Assembly (NCBI GenBank): GCA_038043245.1
Contig: JBBTCH010000006.1
Coordinates: forward strand, 1 to 62,577
Reading direction: 5' to 3'
DNA length: 62,577 bases
Source: JACPFV01 sp038043245
GTDB taxonomy: Bacteria > Pseudomonadota > Gammaproteobacteria > Nevskiales > Nevskiaceae
Position 1 is the stretch's first letter. Each line of letters starts with the position of its first letter. Under the pieces are notes generated by a model that saw only the letters and a list, made by a program, of their open reading frames with translations, did no database searches and was not told the origin of the DNA. Made by a program: the position numbers and the translations under genes. Shown piece by piece: positions 7,835-17,639 of this stretch.

Positions 7835-9619
7835 ATGTCTACCCCGAACCCCCCAGAAACGCCCGCCGTTCATTTTCGCGACCTCGCTTTGAGCGAGCCT
7901 TTGCTCAAGGCGCTGAACGACGTCGGTTACGAGTCCGCCTCGCCGATCCAGGCGGCGACGATCCCGCCCTTGCTCGAAGGCCGTGACGTGCTCGGGCAGG
8001 CGCAGACCGGCACCGGCAAGACCGCGGCGTTCGCGCTGCCGATCCTGGCGAAGATCGATCTGCGCAAGGCGTTCCCGCAGGCGCTGGTGCTGGCGCCGAC
8101 GCGCGAGCTGGCGATCCAGGTCGCCGAAGCGTTCCAGAAATACGCCAAGCATCTGCCGGGGTTCCATGTGCTGCCGATCTACGGCGGCCAGAGCTACGGC
8201 CCGCAGCTCGCCGCTCTGCGTCGCGGCGTGCATGTGGTCGTGGGCACGCCGGGTCGCGTGATCGACCACATGGAGAAAGGCACGCTGCGGCTGGATGCGC
8301 TGAGCTGGCTGGTGCTGGACGAAGCCGACGAGATGCTGCGCATGGGCTTCATTGACGATGTCGAGAAGATCCTCAAGAAGACGCCGGCGAACCGTCAGGT
8401 CGCACTGTTCTCCGCGACCATGCCTTCGGTCATCCGCCGCATCGCGCAGACTTATTTGAAGTCGCCGGCAGAGATCACGGTCAAATCCAAGACCACCACG
8501 GTCGCCAACACGCGCCAGCGCTATTGGCTGGCGACCGGAAATAAGTTGGACGCGCTGACGCGCATCCTCGAAGCCGAGCCGTTCGACGGCATGATCATCT
8601 TCAACCGCACCAAGCAGGGCACCACCGAGCTCGCTGAGAAACTCGAGGCGCGCGGCTTTGCGGTGGCGCCGCTCAACGGCGACATCGATCAGAAGCTGCG
8701 TGAACGCACGGTGGCAAGACTCAAGAACGGCGAGCTCGACATCATCGTCGCCACTGACGTCGCCGCGCGCGGACTGGACGTCGAGCGCATCAGCCACGTG
8801 GTGAATTACGACATTCCCAACGACACCGAGTCCTACGTGCACCGCATCGGCCGCACCGGCCGCGCCGGGCGCAAGGGCGAGGCGATCCTGTTCGTGGTGC
8901 CGCGCGAGCGCCACATGCTGAAGATGATCGAGCGCGCGACGCGCCAGACCATCACGCCGATGGAACTGCCGACCGAGGCCGACATCGCCGACCTGCGCAG
9001 CGCCAAGTTCAAGGAAAAGATCACCCAGGCGCTGGCCGAGCCGAAGAACGCGACCAGCCTCGGGAAATACCGCGGGGTGCTGGAAAAATACGAGCGCGAG
9101 CAGAAAGTGGCTGCGCTCGACATCGCTGCCGCACTCGCGCATCTGTTGCAAGGTGACATCCCGACGCCTCAGCCGATCTCGGCGCCTGCTGCCACACCGT
9201 CGTATCGCGAACGCTCTTCATCGCCGCCGCGCCACGCGCGAAGTGAATCCCGCGGCGAATCGCGCGATGAACGTCCGCGTGAAAGACCGCAGCGATCCGG
9301 CGGCCGCGAAACCGGCAAGGAGACCTATCGCATCGAAGTCGGCCACCAGCACGGCGTCAAGCCCGGCAACATCGTCGGCGCCATCGCCAACGAAGCGGGG
9401 CTGGACAGCGCCAACATCGGCCGTATCGAGATCTTCGATGACCACAGCCTGATTGACCTGCCCGAGGGCATGCCCAAGGACATCCTGCACCTGCTGCAGA
9501 AAGTCTGGGTGGTGGGTCAGAAGCTGCGCATCAGCAAGGCGGGCGCTGGTGGCGGCGCTTCACCCAAGCCCGCGCATTCTTTCAAACATAAGAAGCCGTT
9601 TCACAAGCCGAAACACTGA
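7835..9619 (+). CDS. deaD: DEAD-box RNA helicase, DeaD/CsdA type
   Basis: 594 residues. Helicase core motifs in order: Q motif (SPIQAATIP), AQTGTGKTAAF, PTRELA, DEADEM, SAT and HRIGRTGRAG. A basic, disordered linker rich in Arg/Ser/Glu (about 455-495) leads to a DbpA-type RNA-binding domain (YRIEVGHQHGVKPGNIVGAI onward), and a His/Lys-rich tail ends the protein. This layout matches DeaD, which aids ribosome assembly and mRNA turnover, particularly in the cold. DbpA itself lacks this long linker and tail. Confidence 0.93.
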   Translation: MSTPNPPETPAVHFRDLALSEPLLKALNDVGYESASPIQAATIPPLLEGRDVLGQAQTGTGKTAAFALPILAKIDLRKAFPQALVLAPTRELAIQVAEAFQKYAKHLPGFHVLPIYGGQSYGPQLAALRRGVHVVVGTPGRVIDHMEKGTLRLDALSWLVLDEADEMLRMGFIDDVEKILKKTPANRQVALFSATMPSVIRRIAQTYLKSPAEITVKSKTTTVANTRQRYWLATGNKLDALTRILEAEPFDGMIIFNRTKQGTTELAEKLEARGFAVAPLNGDIDQKLRERTVARLKNGELDIIVATDVAARGLDVERISHVVNYDIPNDTESYVHRIGRTGRAGRKGEAILFVVPRERHMLKMIERATRQTITPMELPTEADIADLRSAKFKEKITQALAEPKNATSLGKYRGVLEKYEREQKVAALDIAAALAHLLQGDIPTPQPISAPAATPSYRERSSSPPRHARSESRGESRDERPRERPQRSGGRETGKETYRIEVGHQHGVKPGNIVGAIANEAGLDSANIGRIEIFDDHSLIDLPEGMPKDILHLLQKVWVVGQKLRISKAGAGGGASPKPAHSFKHKKPFHKPKH

Positions 9620-9621
9620 TC

Positions 9622-9758
9622 CGTCGTCCCCGCGAAGGCGGGCGCTGTGTGCGTAGCGCGCTGACGTGAGCCAAGCGAATCCGAAGGACGAGGCCCGTTG
9701 GGCCGAGCAACCCAGCGCTCGAATTAGGCCACTGGATTCCCGTCTACGCGGGAATGAC
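9622..9758. repeat. Palindromic mini-element, family B, 137 bp
   Basis: Bounded by GTCGTCCCCGCGAAGGCGGG on the left and its inverse CCCGTCTACGCGGGAATGAC on the right, with smaller inverted segments inside. It fills the gap between deaD and the convergent flavoprotein gene and may fold as a strong hairpin or terminator. Confidence 0.75.
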
Positions 9759-9766
9759 AAGATTGA

Positions 9767-10951
9767 TTAAAGCGCTTGCGCGCAGGCGTGGGCTGAAGCC
9801 CACGCCCACTGGAAGTTGTAGCCGCCAAGCCAGCCGGTCACGTCCAGCACCTCGCCGATGAAATACAACCCCGGCACGCGGCGCGATTCGAAGCTGGATG
9901 ACGAGATCTCGTTCGTATCCACACCACCCAGCGTGACTTCGGCGGTGCGATAGCCCTCGGTGCCGCTCGGCACTACCGGCCACGCGTGAAGCTGTCCTGC
10001 GATCTGCTTCAGCTCCGGCAGGTTGTATTGCCGCAAGGGTTTGCTCGGCGCCAACAGTTCGCAGAACCTGTGCGCAAAACGTTTTGGCAATGCCTCAGAC
10101 AAAACGGTCTTGAGTTCCGACGCCGGCTGCGCGCGCTGTCGCTCGGTCAAAAACTCCAGCGCGTCTTGCTGCGGCAACAGATCAATCCGCAGGGTTTCGC
10201 CCGGTTGCCAGTAGTTGGAGATCTGCAGCAGGGCCGGTCCCGACAATCCGCGATGGGTGACCAGCATGGCGTTCTCGAACGATGTGCCGTTGCTGGACGC
10301 ACTCACCGGCAATGAAACGCCGCTGAGCTCGCTCCATTCCTCCAACGGGCGGCCGGATAGAGTCAAAGGCACCAGACCGGCGCGGGTCGGCAGCACGCCA
10401 TGCCCGAACTGGCGCGCGAGTTCGTAACCGAATCCGCTGGCGCCCATCGTTGGAATGGACAGCCCGCCAGTGGCTACCACCAGTTTCGCTGCGCGCATCG
10501 GGCCCAGCGCGGTGTCGAGCGCGAATCCGCCCTCCATCTGCTTCACACGCTCGACTTCACAGTTCACGTCCACACGCACACCGGCTTTGGAACATTCATC
10601 CAGCAGCATCTGCACGATCTGCCTGGATGAGTCGTTGCAGAACAGCTGCCCCAGCTCCTTCTCGTGCCAGGCGATGCCGTGCTGCTCGACCAGCGCAATG
10701 AAATCCTGCGGCGTGTAACGCGCCAGCGCTGATTTGCAGAAATGCGGATTGGCCGAAAGAAAATGCCGCGGCTCGACCGACAGGTTGGTGAAATTGCAGC
10801 GGCCGCCGCCGGACATCAGGATCTTCTTGCCGACACGATTGGCGTGTTCGATCACTCGCACCTTGCGGCCGCGGCGCGCCGCATTGAAAGCGCAGAACAG
10901 GCCGGCCGCTCCGCCGCCCAGGACGATGACATCAGTGTCTGATGCGCTCAC
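9767..10951 (-). CDS. HI0933/YhiN-type FAD-dependent oxidoreductase
   Basis: 394-residue flavoprotein. The N-terminal dinucleotide-binding motif VLGGGAAGLFCAF binds FAD, followed by the family block KKILMSGGGRCNFTN. The C-terminus YFIGEVLDVTGWLGGYNFQWA is the diagnostic HI0933 motif. Family members include BaiN-type bile-acid reductases, but most are uncharacterised. Translation starts at a GTG that overlaps the rluF stop (GTGA), so the two genes are translationally coupled. Confidence 0.88.
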   Translation of the reverse strand: MSASDTDVIVLGGGAAGLFCAFNAARRGRKVRVIEHANRVGKKILMSGGGRCNFTNLSVEPRHFLSANPHFCKSALARYTPQDFIALVEQHGIAWHEKELGQLFCNDSSRQIVQMLLDECSKAGVRVDVNCEVERVKQMEGGFALDTALGPMRAAKLVVATGGLSIPTMGASGFGYELARQFGHGVLPTRAGLVPLTLSGRPLEEWSELSGVSLPVSASSNGTSFENAMLVTHRGLSGPALLQISNYWQPGETLRIDLLPQQDALEFLTERQRAQPASELKTVLSEALPKRFAHRFCELLAPSKPLRQYNLPELKQIAGQLHAWPVVPSGTEGYRTAEVTLGGVDTNEISSSSFESRRVPGLYFIGEVLDVTGWLGGYNFQWAWASAHACAQAL

Positions 10952-11655
10952 TGCGAGGCGAATCGCTCGGGCAGCAATCCTCGCAATTCGGGTTCCGTCA
11001 GGTCACGCCATTTGCCGACGCCGAGCTGCGCCAGCTGCACGTTGATGATGCGCACGCGCTGAAGGCGCCGCACCTCGTAGCCGAACACCTCGCACATGCG
11101 GCGGATCTGGCGGTTGAGCCCCTGCGTGAGCACGATGCGGAACACGCGCGCATTGACCGCGCTCACGTAGCAGCGCTTGGTCACTTCATTCAGTTCCGGC
11201 AGGCGCACGCCGCCGGCCATATTGGCGAGGAAGCGGTCGTCGAACGGCTTGTCCACGGTGACGAGATATTCCTTCTCGTGGTTGTTCTCGGACCTCAATA
11301 TCTCGTTGACGATGTCGCCGTGGCTGGTGAGCAGGATCAGCCCTTCGGATTCCTTGTCGAGCCGGCCGATGGGAAAGATGCGCTGCGGGTGGCGCACGAA
11401 ATCGACGATGTTGCCGGCGATGTGGCGCTCGGTGGTGCAGGTGATGCCGACCGGCTTGTTCAGCGCGATGTAGACGTGCTGCTGCGTGCGCTTGCCGATG
11501 ACGCGGCCGTTGACCTTGACCTCGTCGGTCTCGCCAACCTGCGTGCCGAGCTCGGCACGCTTGCCGTTGATCTGCACCCGGCCCTGCTCGATCCACGCAT
11601 CGGCCATGCGCCGCGAGCAGATGCCGGTTTCGGAGATGAACTTGTTCAGACGCAT
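10948..11655 (-). CDS. rluF: 23S rRNA pseudouridine synthase RluF
   Basis: 235 residues: an N-terminal S4 RNA-binding domain (MRLNKFISETGICSRRMADA) and an RsuA/RluB/E/F catalytic domain with the active-site Asp in GRLDKESEGL. The block GLNRQIRRMCEVFGYEVRRL and the overall length fit RluF, which modifies U2604 of 23S rRNA in E. coli, better than the longer RluB. An upstream in-frame ATG at 11730 was rejected because family members begin at the S4 domain. Confidence 0.88.
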   Translation of the reverse strand: MRLNKFISETGICSRRMADAWIEQGRVQINGKRAELGTQVGETDEVKVNGRVIGKRTQQHVYIALNKPVGITCTTERHIAGNIVDFVRHPQRIFPIGRLDKESEGLILLTSHGDIVNEILRSENNHEKEYLVTVDKPFDDRFLANMAGGVRLPELNEVTKRCYVSAVNARVFRIVLTQGLNRQIRRMCEVFGYEVRRLQRVRIINVQLAQLGVGKWRDLTEPELRGLLPERFASQ

Positions 11656-11662
11656 TGCCCAA

Positions 11663-11668
11663 ATCTTA
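11663..11668 (-). promoter_or_regulatory. -10-like TAAGAT, leaderless type (rluF)
   Basis: Read on the minus strand, TAAGAT lies seven bases before the rluF ATG at 11655, with no Shine-Dalgarno. Confidence 0.5.
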
Positions 11669-11688
11669 AACGCAATAAAGAGCGCACA

Positions 11689-12189
11689 ATGGACTATCAG
11701 ACGCGCAATCAACCCTTGCGCCTCCTGCACGCTCCCAGCTTCGCAGCCTGGCCTCGCTTACTTGCAGCCCTTGCCAGTCCCGGAGCTTTCATGTCCACCA
11801 CTGTTTTCTCGTCCGTCGAGAACGGCGGGCGCTTCAGCCGCTACGGTGATTTTGTCCTCGTGGTCATGCCCGCCTGCGCGTTCGTCGCCACCGCCATGGA
11901 TTTCCAGCAGGCGCGGCAGTGGGCCGGCTCCAAAAACACCAGCGGTGCGGCGCACCGTGACCGCACCAGCTTCATCGAACGCTTCGAGCACATGATCGCG
12001 CGCATGGGTTCCGGCATCGCCACCAAGGGCAATAGCGCGGTGCTGGCCGGGCTGGTCAAAAGCATGAAAGCCAATGGCCTGCAGATAGCCGACTTCGATA
12101 TCCCACAACGGATCTTCGACGACACCAAAGAGCTCAAATACAGGCCCGGCTCGTCGGCAGCCGCACCCGAGGAACCGCCAAAGGTCTGA
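11689..12189 (+). CDS. Hypothetical protein
   Basis: Frame of 166 residues from the ATG at 11689; an in-frame ATG at 11791 (MSTTVFSSVENGGRF) would give 132 residues and may be the true start. I recognise no family. It has a hydrophobic patch (FVLVVMPACAFVATAM) and a Pro/Glu/Ala C-terminal tail (SSAAAPEEPPKV). It is divergent from rluF and sits before the alkyl sulfatase, separated by 54 bases. Codon use looks like that of the neighbours, so it is probably a real gene. Confidence 0.55.
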   Translation: MDYQTRNQPLRLLHAPSFAAWPRLLAALASPGAFMSTTVFSSVENGGRFSRYGDFVLVVMPACAFVATAMDFQQARQWAGSKNTSGAAHRDRTSFIERFEHMIARMGSGIATKGNSAVLAGLVKSMKANGLQIADFDIPQRIFDDTKELKYRPGSSAAAPEEPPKV

Positions 12190-12243
12190 CGCACATCGTG
12201 CGATTCGCGCTAGGCTTTGAAAAAACTTGAAGCCGGAGCAGCG

Positions 12244-14208
12244 ATGAACACTCAGAAAATTCTGTTGGCGTTGTGTGCCATTTGTTTGATCGCATGCGGC
12301 AAAACACAGGAAGGCGCTGACGCCGATGGCTTCACTGCGCCCACCGATGTGACAGTAAAAGCCAATACGCGAGTCGCCGAGGAGTTGCCGCTCGCCGATC
12401 AGCAGGACTTCGAGGACGCTCAACGTGGCCTGATCGCCAGCGAACCTGAACTGAAGATCGAAGGCCCGAGCGGAATCATCTGGGACTTGCCGTCCTACGA
12501 TTTCATCAAGAGCGATGCACCTTCCAGCGCCAACCCCAGCCTGTGGCGGCATGCGCGACTGAACAACTTCCATGGTCTGTTCAAGGTCGCCGACGGCATC
12601 TATCAGCTGCGCGGCTACGACGTCTCCAATATGTCCATCATCGAGGGCAAGACTGGCTGGATCGTCGTCGACCCGCTCACCGCGAAAGAGACCGCGGCGC
12701 GCGCAACGACTTTCGCGCGTCAGCATCTCGGCAACAAGCCGATCGTCGCGGTGATTTATTCACACAGCCATGCTGATCACTTCGGCGGCGTCCAGGGGTT
12801 TCTCTCCGTCGAGCAGGTACCGCGGCAGAAGGTGCGCATCATCGCGCCGGCGGGTTTCATGGAAGAAGCCACCAGCGAGAACATCCTCGTCGGCCCGGCG
12901 ATGACGCGCCGTTCCATGTACATGTATGGCAGAGATCTGCCGCGCTCAGTACGCGGACACATTGATACCGGTGTCGGCAAAGCGGTGGCCTACGGCAACC
13001 TCGGCGTGCTTGAACCAACAGAAATCATCGAGCGCACCGGCCAGGAGCTGACGATTGACGGCGTGCGCATCGTGTTCCAGAACGTGCCGTCCTCCGAGGC
13101 ACCGTCGGAGATGAACCTCTACCTGCCCGCGCAAAAGGCATTCCTCGGCGCCGAGATCGTCACGCAGACGCTACACAATCTCTACACCCTGCGCGGCGCC
13201 AAGGTGCGCGACGGCCTCAAGTGGGCCAACTACATCGACGAAGCACTGCACCTGTTCCCAGACGCTGAAATCTATTTCGGCAGCCACAACTGGCCGGTGT
13301 GGGGTCGTGAACGTGTGCGCGACTATCTGGAAAAACAGCGCGACACCTACAAGTTCATTCACGATCAGACCCTGCACTTGGCACTGCAAGGCGCAACCTC
13401 CAACGAAATCGCCGAACAACTTGAACTGCCTGAGCCGCTGCGGAAAAACTTCGCCAGCCGCGGCTACTACGGCACGGTGTCGCACAACGCCAAAGCGGTC
13501 TACCAGTTTTATTTCGGCTGGTACGACGCCAACCCGGCCAATCTCAACCCGCTGCCACCGGTGGACGCCGGCAAAAAATATGTCGAATTCATGGGCGGCG
13601 CGGACGCCGTGCTGGAAAAGGCGCAAACGTCATTCGACGCGGGCGACTACCGCTGGACTGCGCAGGTACTCAACCATCTGGTGTTCGCCAACCCAGACAA
13701 CAAAAAGGCCAGCGACCTGCTTGCGCGCACTTATGACCAGCTCGGTTATCAGTCGGAGTCCGCGCCCTGGCGCGACGTGTATCTCACCGGCGCCTACGAA
13801 CTGCGCCATGGCGCGACCAAAACCGGGATTGATCTGGCGCTATCGCTCGACATGCTGCGCCACGTGCCGGCGCCGCGCTTCCTTGACGCGATGGCCGCCG
13901 CGCTCAATGCCAAGGCGGCTGAAGGCAAGCGACTGACCGTCAATCTGGTACTGACCGATCTGAAGGAAAGCTACGTGCTCAATGTCAGCAACTCGGTGCT
14001 GCACCACCACGCAGGCATGGACTCCAAGGCCGACGCCACGCTCAGCCTCACGCAAGACCTCTATCTGAAAATGCTGATTGGCAAGTTGAGCCTCAAAGAC
14101 TTGCTGATGACCGACGACCTCAAGGTACAAGGCAGCCGAATTGATCTTGTACGATTCTTTTCGCTGTTCGAGCCAGCCGACACCAAATTCAACATCGTCA
14201 CGCCTTAG
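12244..14208 (+). CDS. Linear alkyl sulfatase, lipoprotein form (SdsA1/BDS1 family)
   Basis: Metallo-beta-lactamase-fold alkyl sulfatase of 654 residues that cleaves primary alkyl sulfates such as SDS to alcohol and sulfate. The N-terminus MNTQKILLALCAICLIAC is a lipoprotein signal with Cys18. The zinc motif HSHADHFGG begins at residue 174. Further blocks SSEAPSEMNLYLP and FGSHNWPVWG belong to the catalytic domain, followed by the dimerisation domain and a C-terminal SCP2-like domain (LTQDLYLKMLIGKLSL). A CCGGAG ribosome site precedes ATG 12244. Well-studied SdsA1 is secreted; this one appears membrane-tethered. Confidence 0.9.
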   Translation: MNTQKILLALCAICLIACGKTQEGADADGFTAPTDVTVKANTRVAEELPLADQQDFEDAQRGLIASEPELKIEGPSGIIWDLPSYDFIKSDAPSSANPSLWRHARLNNFHGLFKVADGIYQLRGYDVSNMSIIEGKTGWIVVDPLTAKETAARATTFARQHLGNKPIVAVIYSHSHADHFGGVQGFLSVEQVPRQKVRIIAPAGFMEEATSENILVGPAMTRRSMYMYGRDLPRSVRGHIDTGVGKAVAYGNLGVLEPTEIIERTGQELTIDGVRIVFQNVPSSEAPSEMNLYLPAQKAFLGAEIVTQTLHNLYTLRGAKVRDGLKWANYIDEALHLFPDAEIYFGSHNWPVWGRERVRDYLEKQRDTYKFIHDQTLHLALQGATSNEIAEQLELPEPLRKNFASRGYYGTVSHNAKAVYQFYFGWYDANPANLNPLPPVDAGKKYVEFMGGADAVLEKAQTSFDAGDYRWTAQVLNHLVFANPDNKKASDLLARTYDQLGYQSESAPWRDVYLTGAYELRHGATKTGIDLALSLDMLRHVPAPRFLDAMAAALNAKAAEGKRLTVNLVLTDLKESYVLNVSNSVLHHHAGMDSKADATLSLTQDLYLKMLIGKLSLKDLLMTDDLKVQGSRIDLVRFFSLFEPADTKFNIVTP

Positions 14209-14226
14209 GGCACCTCTGCATAGGTC

Positions 14227-14293
14227 GTCACACCGGCGCAAGCCGGTGTCCAGGTCATTGAATCTTCTGGATTCCGGCTTTCGCCGGAATGAC
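14227..14293. repeat. Palindromic repeat, family B
   Basis: GTCACACCGGCGCAAGCCGG on the left pairs with CCGGCTTTCGCCGGAATGAC on the right. It lies between convergent genes and could serve as a terminator for both. Confidence 0.8.
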
Positions 14294-14338
14294 GGAAATG
14301 AACCTGCGCAGGCCTTTCCTAGCGCCTGTTAGCAGGCC

Positions 14339-17300
14339 CTAGCCTCCGCAACCCTCCTTCTCCGAGTTGGGATATTTCGAGTTATCCCTGACGATCACGT
14401 CGTCAATCCACTTCGTGATCAGCGCATGGCCCTCGTCGTGCGTCACGCTGCGCGCCAGCGGCGGCATGCGTGCCGCCGCACTGTCGTCGGCGTCGTCACT
14501 GATGCGAAACGGAATGATCGAGATGTCCGCTCTGGCCGGCACGATGTCGAACGAGAAACCGCCACTGCCGACCGAACCGGTAGCGGTCGGCGACTTGCAG
14601 ATGCCGTGGGCCAGGCCCGGCGGGCCGTCCAGCGCATTGAGGTAAAGACCGGTGCTGGCGGCGAATCCGCGCACGTTGTGGCAGTGCTGGCAGTTCACTT
14701 CCAGATAGGCACGGGCACGGGATTCGATATCCGCGTCGGAACCAGGGGCGGCGCCGGAATCGCCCGGCTTGTTGAAGATCGGCAAACGCTCCAGCCCCGC
14801 CGCGACCTGCGTCGTGGCGTTCACGTTCATGACCGTCGCCGACGGACAGCCGAGCATCAGGTTCTGGCCGCACAGCCAGGCCACCTGATTCTGCCCCTTG
14901 ATCGCGTGTTCTTCGCTCTGGTCGGTGACCTTGGGCGACTCCGACTTGTACGGACGATTGAGGTTGCGCACCTTGAGGCCAATCGGCGCAGAACCCGCCT
15001 CGCTGTCCTCGCGCGAGTGGCAGCTCAAGCACTGGTTGGCATTGGGAATCTGGTAATCGGTGGATCCTGTGAGCGGGGCGTTGGAATCCGCGTCGTGGAA
15101 ATTCCACGACACTGCCGCACTGCCACCCGAAGGTGAAAAGCGCGCCACGCGCGTACCGTCCGTAGCGGTTTCCCAGATATAGGCCAGTCCATCCCAGCGC
15201 GCCGTATGGCTGGTGGAGTTGACGCGCTTGATCAGCAAGCGCGTTTCCACCACGTTCTCGGTGACCGGCGTTGCTTCATTCGTGACGAACGAGAACGTCT
15301 TGGCGATGATAGTGCCGACTGGGAAAATGATGGTGGCATTGGGGCCGTCGGTGGACGATTCCTTGTACACCGCCTTGGCGCCGATCGGCATGAACAGCAC
15401 GCGGTACTTCACCGAGTAGTCCGAGAACAGCTTGGTGTTGAGCACGAAGGGTACGCCCGGCGTGTTGGTATCGCTGTCGCCGCCGGCGCTGTTGGGCGCG
15501 CTGGTCGGGTCCTGCGGATTGCTGAACAGGTTGTACTGGCTCAGCGTCGGACAGTTGACCCGTGCCGCACCAAAATTCACCTTGCCCGCAGGCATCACCG
15601 CATTGCACAAGGTATTGATCTCCTCCGGCGTCGGCGTGGCGTCGGTGTCATTGCTCGGCACGAACGGCAGAATCACGACCTGCTCCAAGGCGTCAAGATT
15701 CTTGCCATAGGCAGTCGGACAGTCGTGCGGTGCGAGGTCGAAGCTCGCGGCGAAATTCTCGACGTCGGTCGCCGACAGGCCATTGAGCACCTGCATGAAC
15801 CCCTCCTCATCCGGGCTTGCCGACTCCGCAGCGAGGACCGCCTCCAGCCCCTTGAGGCCGTGGAAGTTGCCAAACGTCAGGCTGTCACCGCTGAATTCGT
15901 TGCTGGCGTCAATGCATGAGGACCACCAGTCCGGGGTGATGCGCGCGCGGTCGCCATCGGGTTTGAACTTGTAGGCGTTGTAATGGCAGGCCGGGTTTTC
16001 CTGGTTGGTGTGCTGCGGCTTGCCGCGCGCGTCACGCGGGACATCAGGGTTATCGTCCTTTTCGTTATTGGGAATCTTTGGATAAGGACAGTCCGCATCC
16101 AGATCATCCAGCAGGCCGTCCCAGACGATGTGCGCGCCGCGAAAGCCCGTGTTGGCCTTCACGTTCGCGGGATCGGCAGCGGCAACCATCGCGCACTGCA
16201 GGGCATTGAGCGGCGCGGTCGGGTTGTTGCATGCGGCCATGGCCTTGAAGCCGACCAGCGCCGGCAGCAAGCGCACCAGGTCGGGGCTCGGCTCATGCGG
16301 TTCGTCCTCGACCAGATTGCCGCCATAAAGGTCGTTGGTGTTGGCGAGCGGCAGGTTGTTGCCGTTGTTGGAGAACTTGTTGTTCCAGATGTGCACGCCC
16401 TCAGTGTAGAAATCAATGCGCTTCTCGGTGGGCCGATCACCTTCCGGGAACAGCTCGTAGCTGGCGTGGATGATGCCGCCGGTGTTGTTGTCACGGAATT
16501 CGTTGTCGAAGATGTCGATGCGGTCGTAGGACAGCGTGATCATGCCGCTGCCCGGCGGCACGTTGCCGACGAAGCCGCCCTCAGTGAAGTTGTAGGTGTT
16601 GTTGTTACGCGAAATGTTGCGGTACATGCGCGTGCGGTCGCCGTACTGGCGCAGGTTGCCGTCGAGGTCGTAGATCAAAAAACCGCCGGTGTTGCACTCG
16701 GCGATATTGTCGTGGTACTCGCCGCCCTGCACGTTCTCGATCTCGAAACCGAACACGTTGAACGCCGCGCGGCTGTTGCGGATGATCGTGTTATTGGTCT
16801 GGCCGACGTAGATGCCGGCGTCGGAAGCGCCGATGGACTCGGCGTCATCAATCAGGATGTTCTCGGAGCCCACCGGATAGATGCCGTAGCGGCCGGCCTT
16901 GTCGCTGACCGTGTAATCCGGCGAGCTGGTATCGCCGAAAAAATTCTCCGGCGCGTTCGGGTTCTGCGTGGCTGGGTCGGTGCAGTCCACATTCATCACC
17001 GTGGCGTAATTCGCTGCGGTGATCGGCGTTGCGCTCTCGCGCCCGCCCGCGGTTGACCAGAACGCGCGCACCCGGCGCAGCGTGCCGTGATCGACCCCGC
17101 GCAGCTCGAATCCGTTGCCATCGGTGTCCGCCACCGTCAGATCTTCCACCACCAGGCCGCGCACGTTGACCGCGAGGATGCCGACCGGCTGATTGCTGCC
17201 GCGGAACGACAACACCGTCTTGTCCTTGCCACAGCCCTTGATGGTGATGGCCTCGGTATTCGACAGTTGCAGCGTCGTGGTCAGGTCATAGAAGCCGCAG

Positions 17301-17524
17301 CCGAACTCGATGGTGTCACCCGGCACTACAGTGACCATGGCCGTGATCATGTCGCGCGTGGCGTTGGCGCCCGGCGCGATCTTGTAGGCGCGGCCGCTGC
17401 CGATGCTGCCGGGGCCACCAGGGATGACGGTATTTGCGTTGCCCAGGACGGGCTTGTCTTCGCCGCAAGCCGCCAGACACAGCAGCAACCCCACCAAGGC
17501 TCCACGCATCGATATCTTCAGCAT
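14339..17524 (-). CDS. Lipoprotein with beta-helix domain fused to haem-binding C-terminal region
   Basis: 1061 residues. MLKISMRGALVGLLLCLAAC is a lipoprotein signal (Cys20). Residues about 60-420 are a right-handed parallel beta-helix with many Asn/Asp turns (GIYVGQTNNTIIRNS). The C-terminal half has two CxxCH haem c sites, CLSCH and CQHCH. This looks like the family pair I know as TIGR03805 (beta-helix) and TIGR03806 (HNE_0200 type), which occur adjacent or fused. The function is unknown; an envelope electron-transfer or polysaccharide-related role is possible. The second Met, at 17524, gives the clean lipobox; the first at 17536 is less likely. Confidence 0.75.
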   Translation of the reverse strand: MLKISMRGALVGLLLCLAACGEDKPVLGNANTVIPGGPGSIGSGRAYKIAPGANATRDMITAMVTVVPGDTIEFGCGFYDLTTTLQLSNTEAITIKGCGKDKTVLSFRGSNQPVGILAVNVRGLVVEDLTVADTDGNGFELRGVDHGTLRRVRAFWSTAGGRESATPITAANYATVMNVDCTDPATQNPNAPENFFGDTSSPDYTVSDKAGRYGIYPVGSENILIDDAESIGASDAGIYVGQTNNTIIRNSRAAFNVFGFEIENVQGGEYHDNIAECNTGGFLIYDLDGNLRQYGDRTRMYRNISRNNNTYNFTEGGFVGNVPPGSGMITLSYDRIDIFDNEFRDNNTGGIIHASYELFPEGDRPTEKRIDFYTEGVHIWNNKFSNNGNNLPLANTNDLYGGNLVEDEPHEPSPDLVRLLPALVGFKAMAACNNPTAPLNALQCAMVAAADPANVKANTGFRGAHIVWDGLLDDLDADCPYPKIPNNEKDDNPDVPRDARGKPQHTNQENPACHYNAYKFKPDGDRARITPDWWSSCIDASNEFSGDSLTFGNFHGLKGLEAVLAAESASPDEEGFMQVLNGLSATDVENFAASFDLAPHDCPTAYGKNLDALEQVVILPFVPSNDTDATPTPEEINTLCNAVMPAGKVNFGAARVNCPTLSQYNLFSNPQDPTSAPNSAGGDSDTNTPGVPFVLNTKLFSDYSVKYRVLFMPIGAKAVYKESSTDGPNATIIFPVGTIIAKTFSFVTNEATPVTENVVETRLLIKRVNSTSHTARWDGLAYIWETATDGTRVARFSPSGGSAAVSWNFHDADSNAPLTGSTDYQIPNANQCLSCHSREDSEAGSAPIGLKVRNLNRPYKSESPKVTDQSEEHAIKGQNQVAWLCGQNLMLGCPSATVMNVNATTQVAAGLERLPIFNKPGDSGAAPGSDADIESRARAYLEVNCQHCHNVRGFAASTGLYLNALDGPPGLAHGICKSPTATGSVGSGGFSFDIVPARADISIIPFRISDDADDSAAARMPPLARSVTHDEGHALITKWIDDVIVRDNSKYPNSEKEGCGG

Positions 17525-17639
17525 TGTTCGTTCCACTGCAGTTTTATTACAGCGACGTTAACACGCAGCCCTCCGCATCAGTAGGGTTGTTTTATCTCTT
17601 GCCTTGGCTTGCGGTGAGGGGCTGACAAGCTCTTGGAAA

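Noticed and set aside
7760..9151. 463-codon minus-strand frame over the DEAD-box helicase
   Set aside because: The helicase has every canonical motif; the antisense frame has none.
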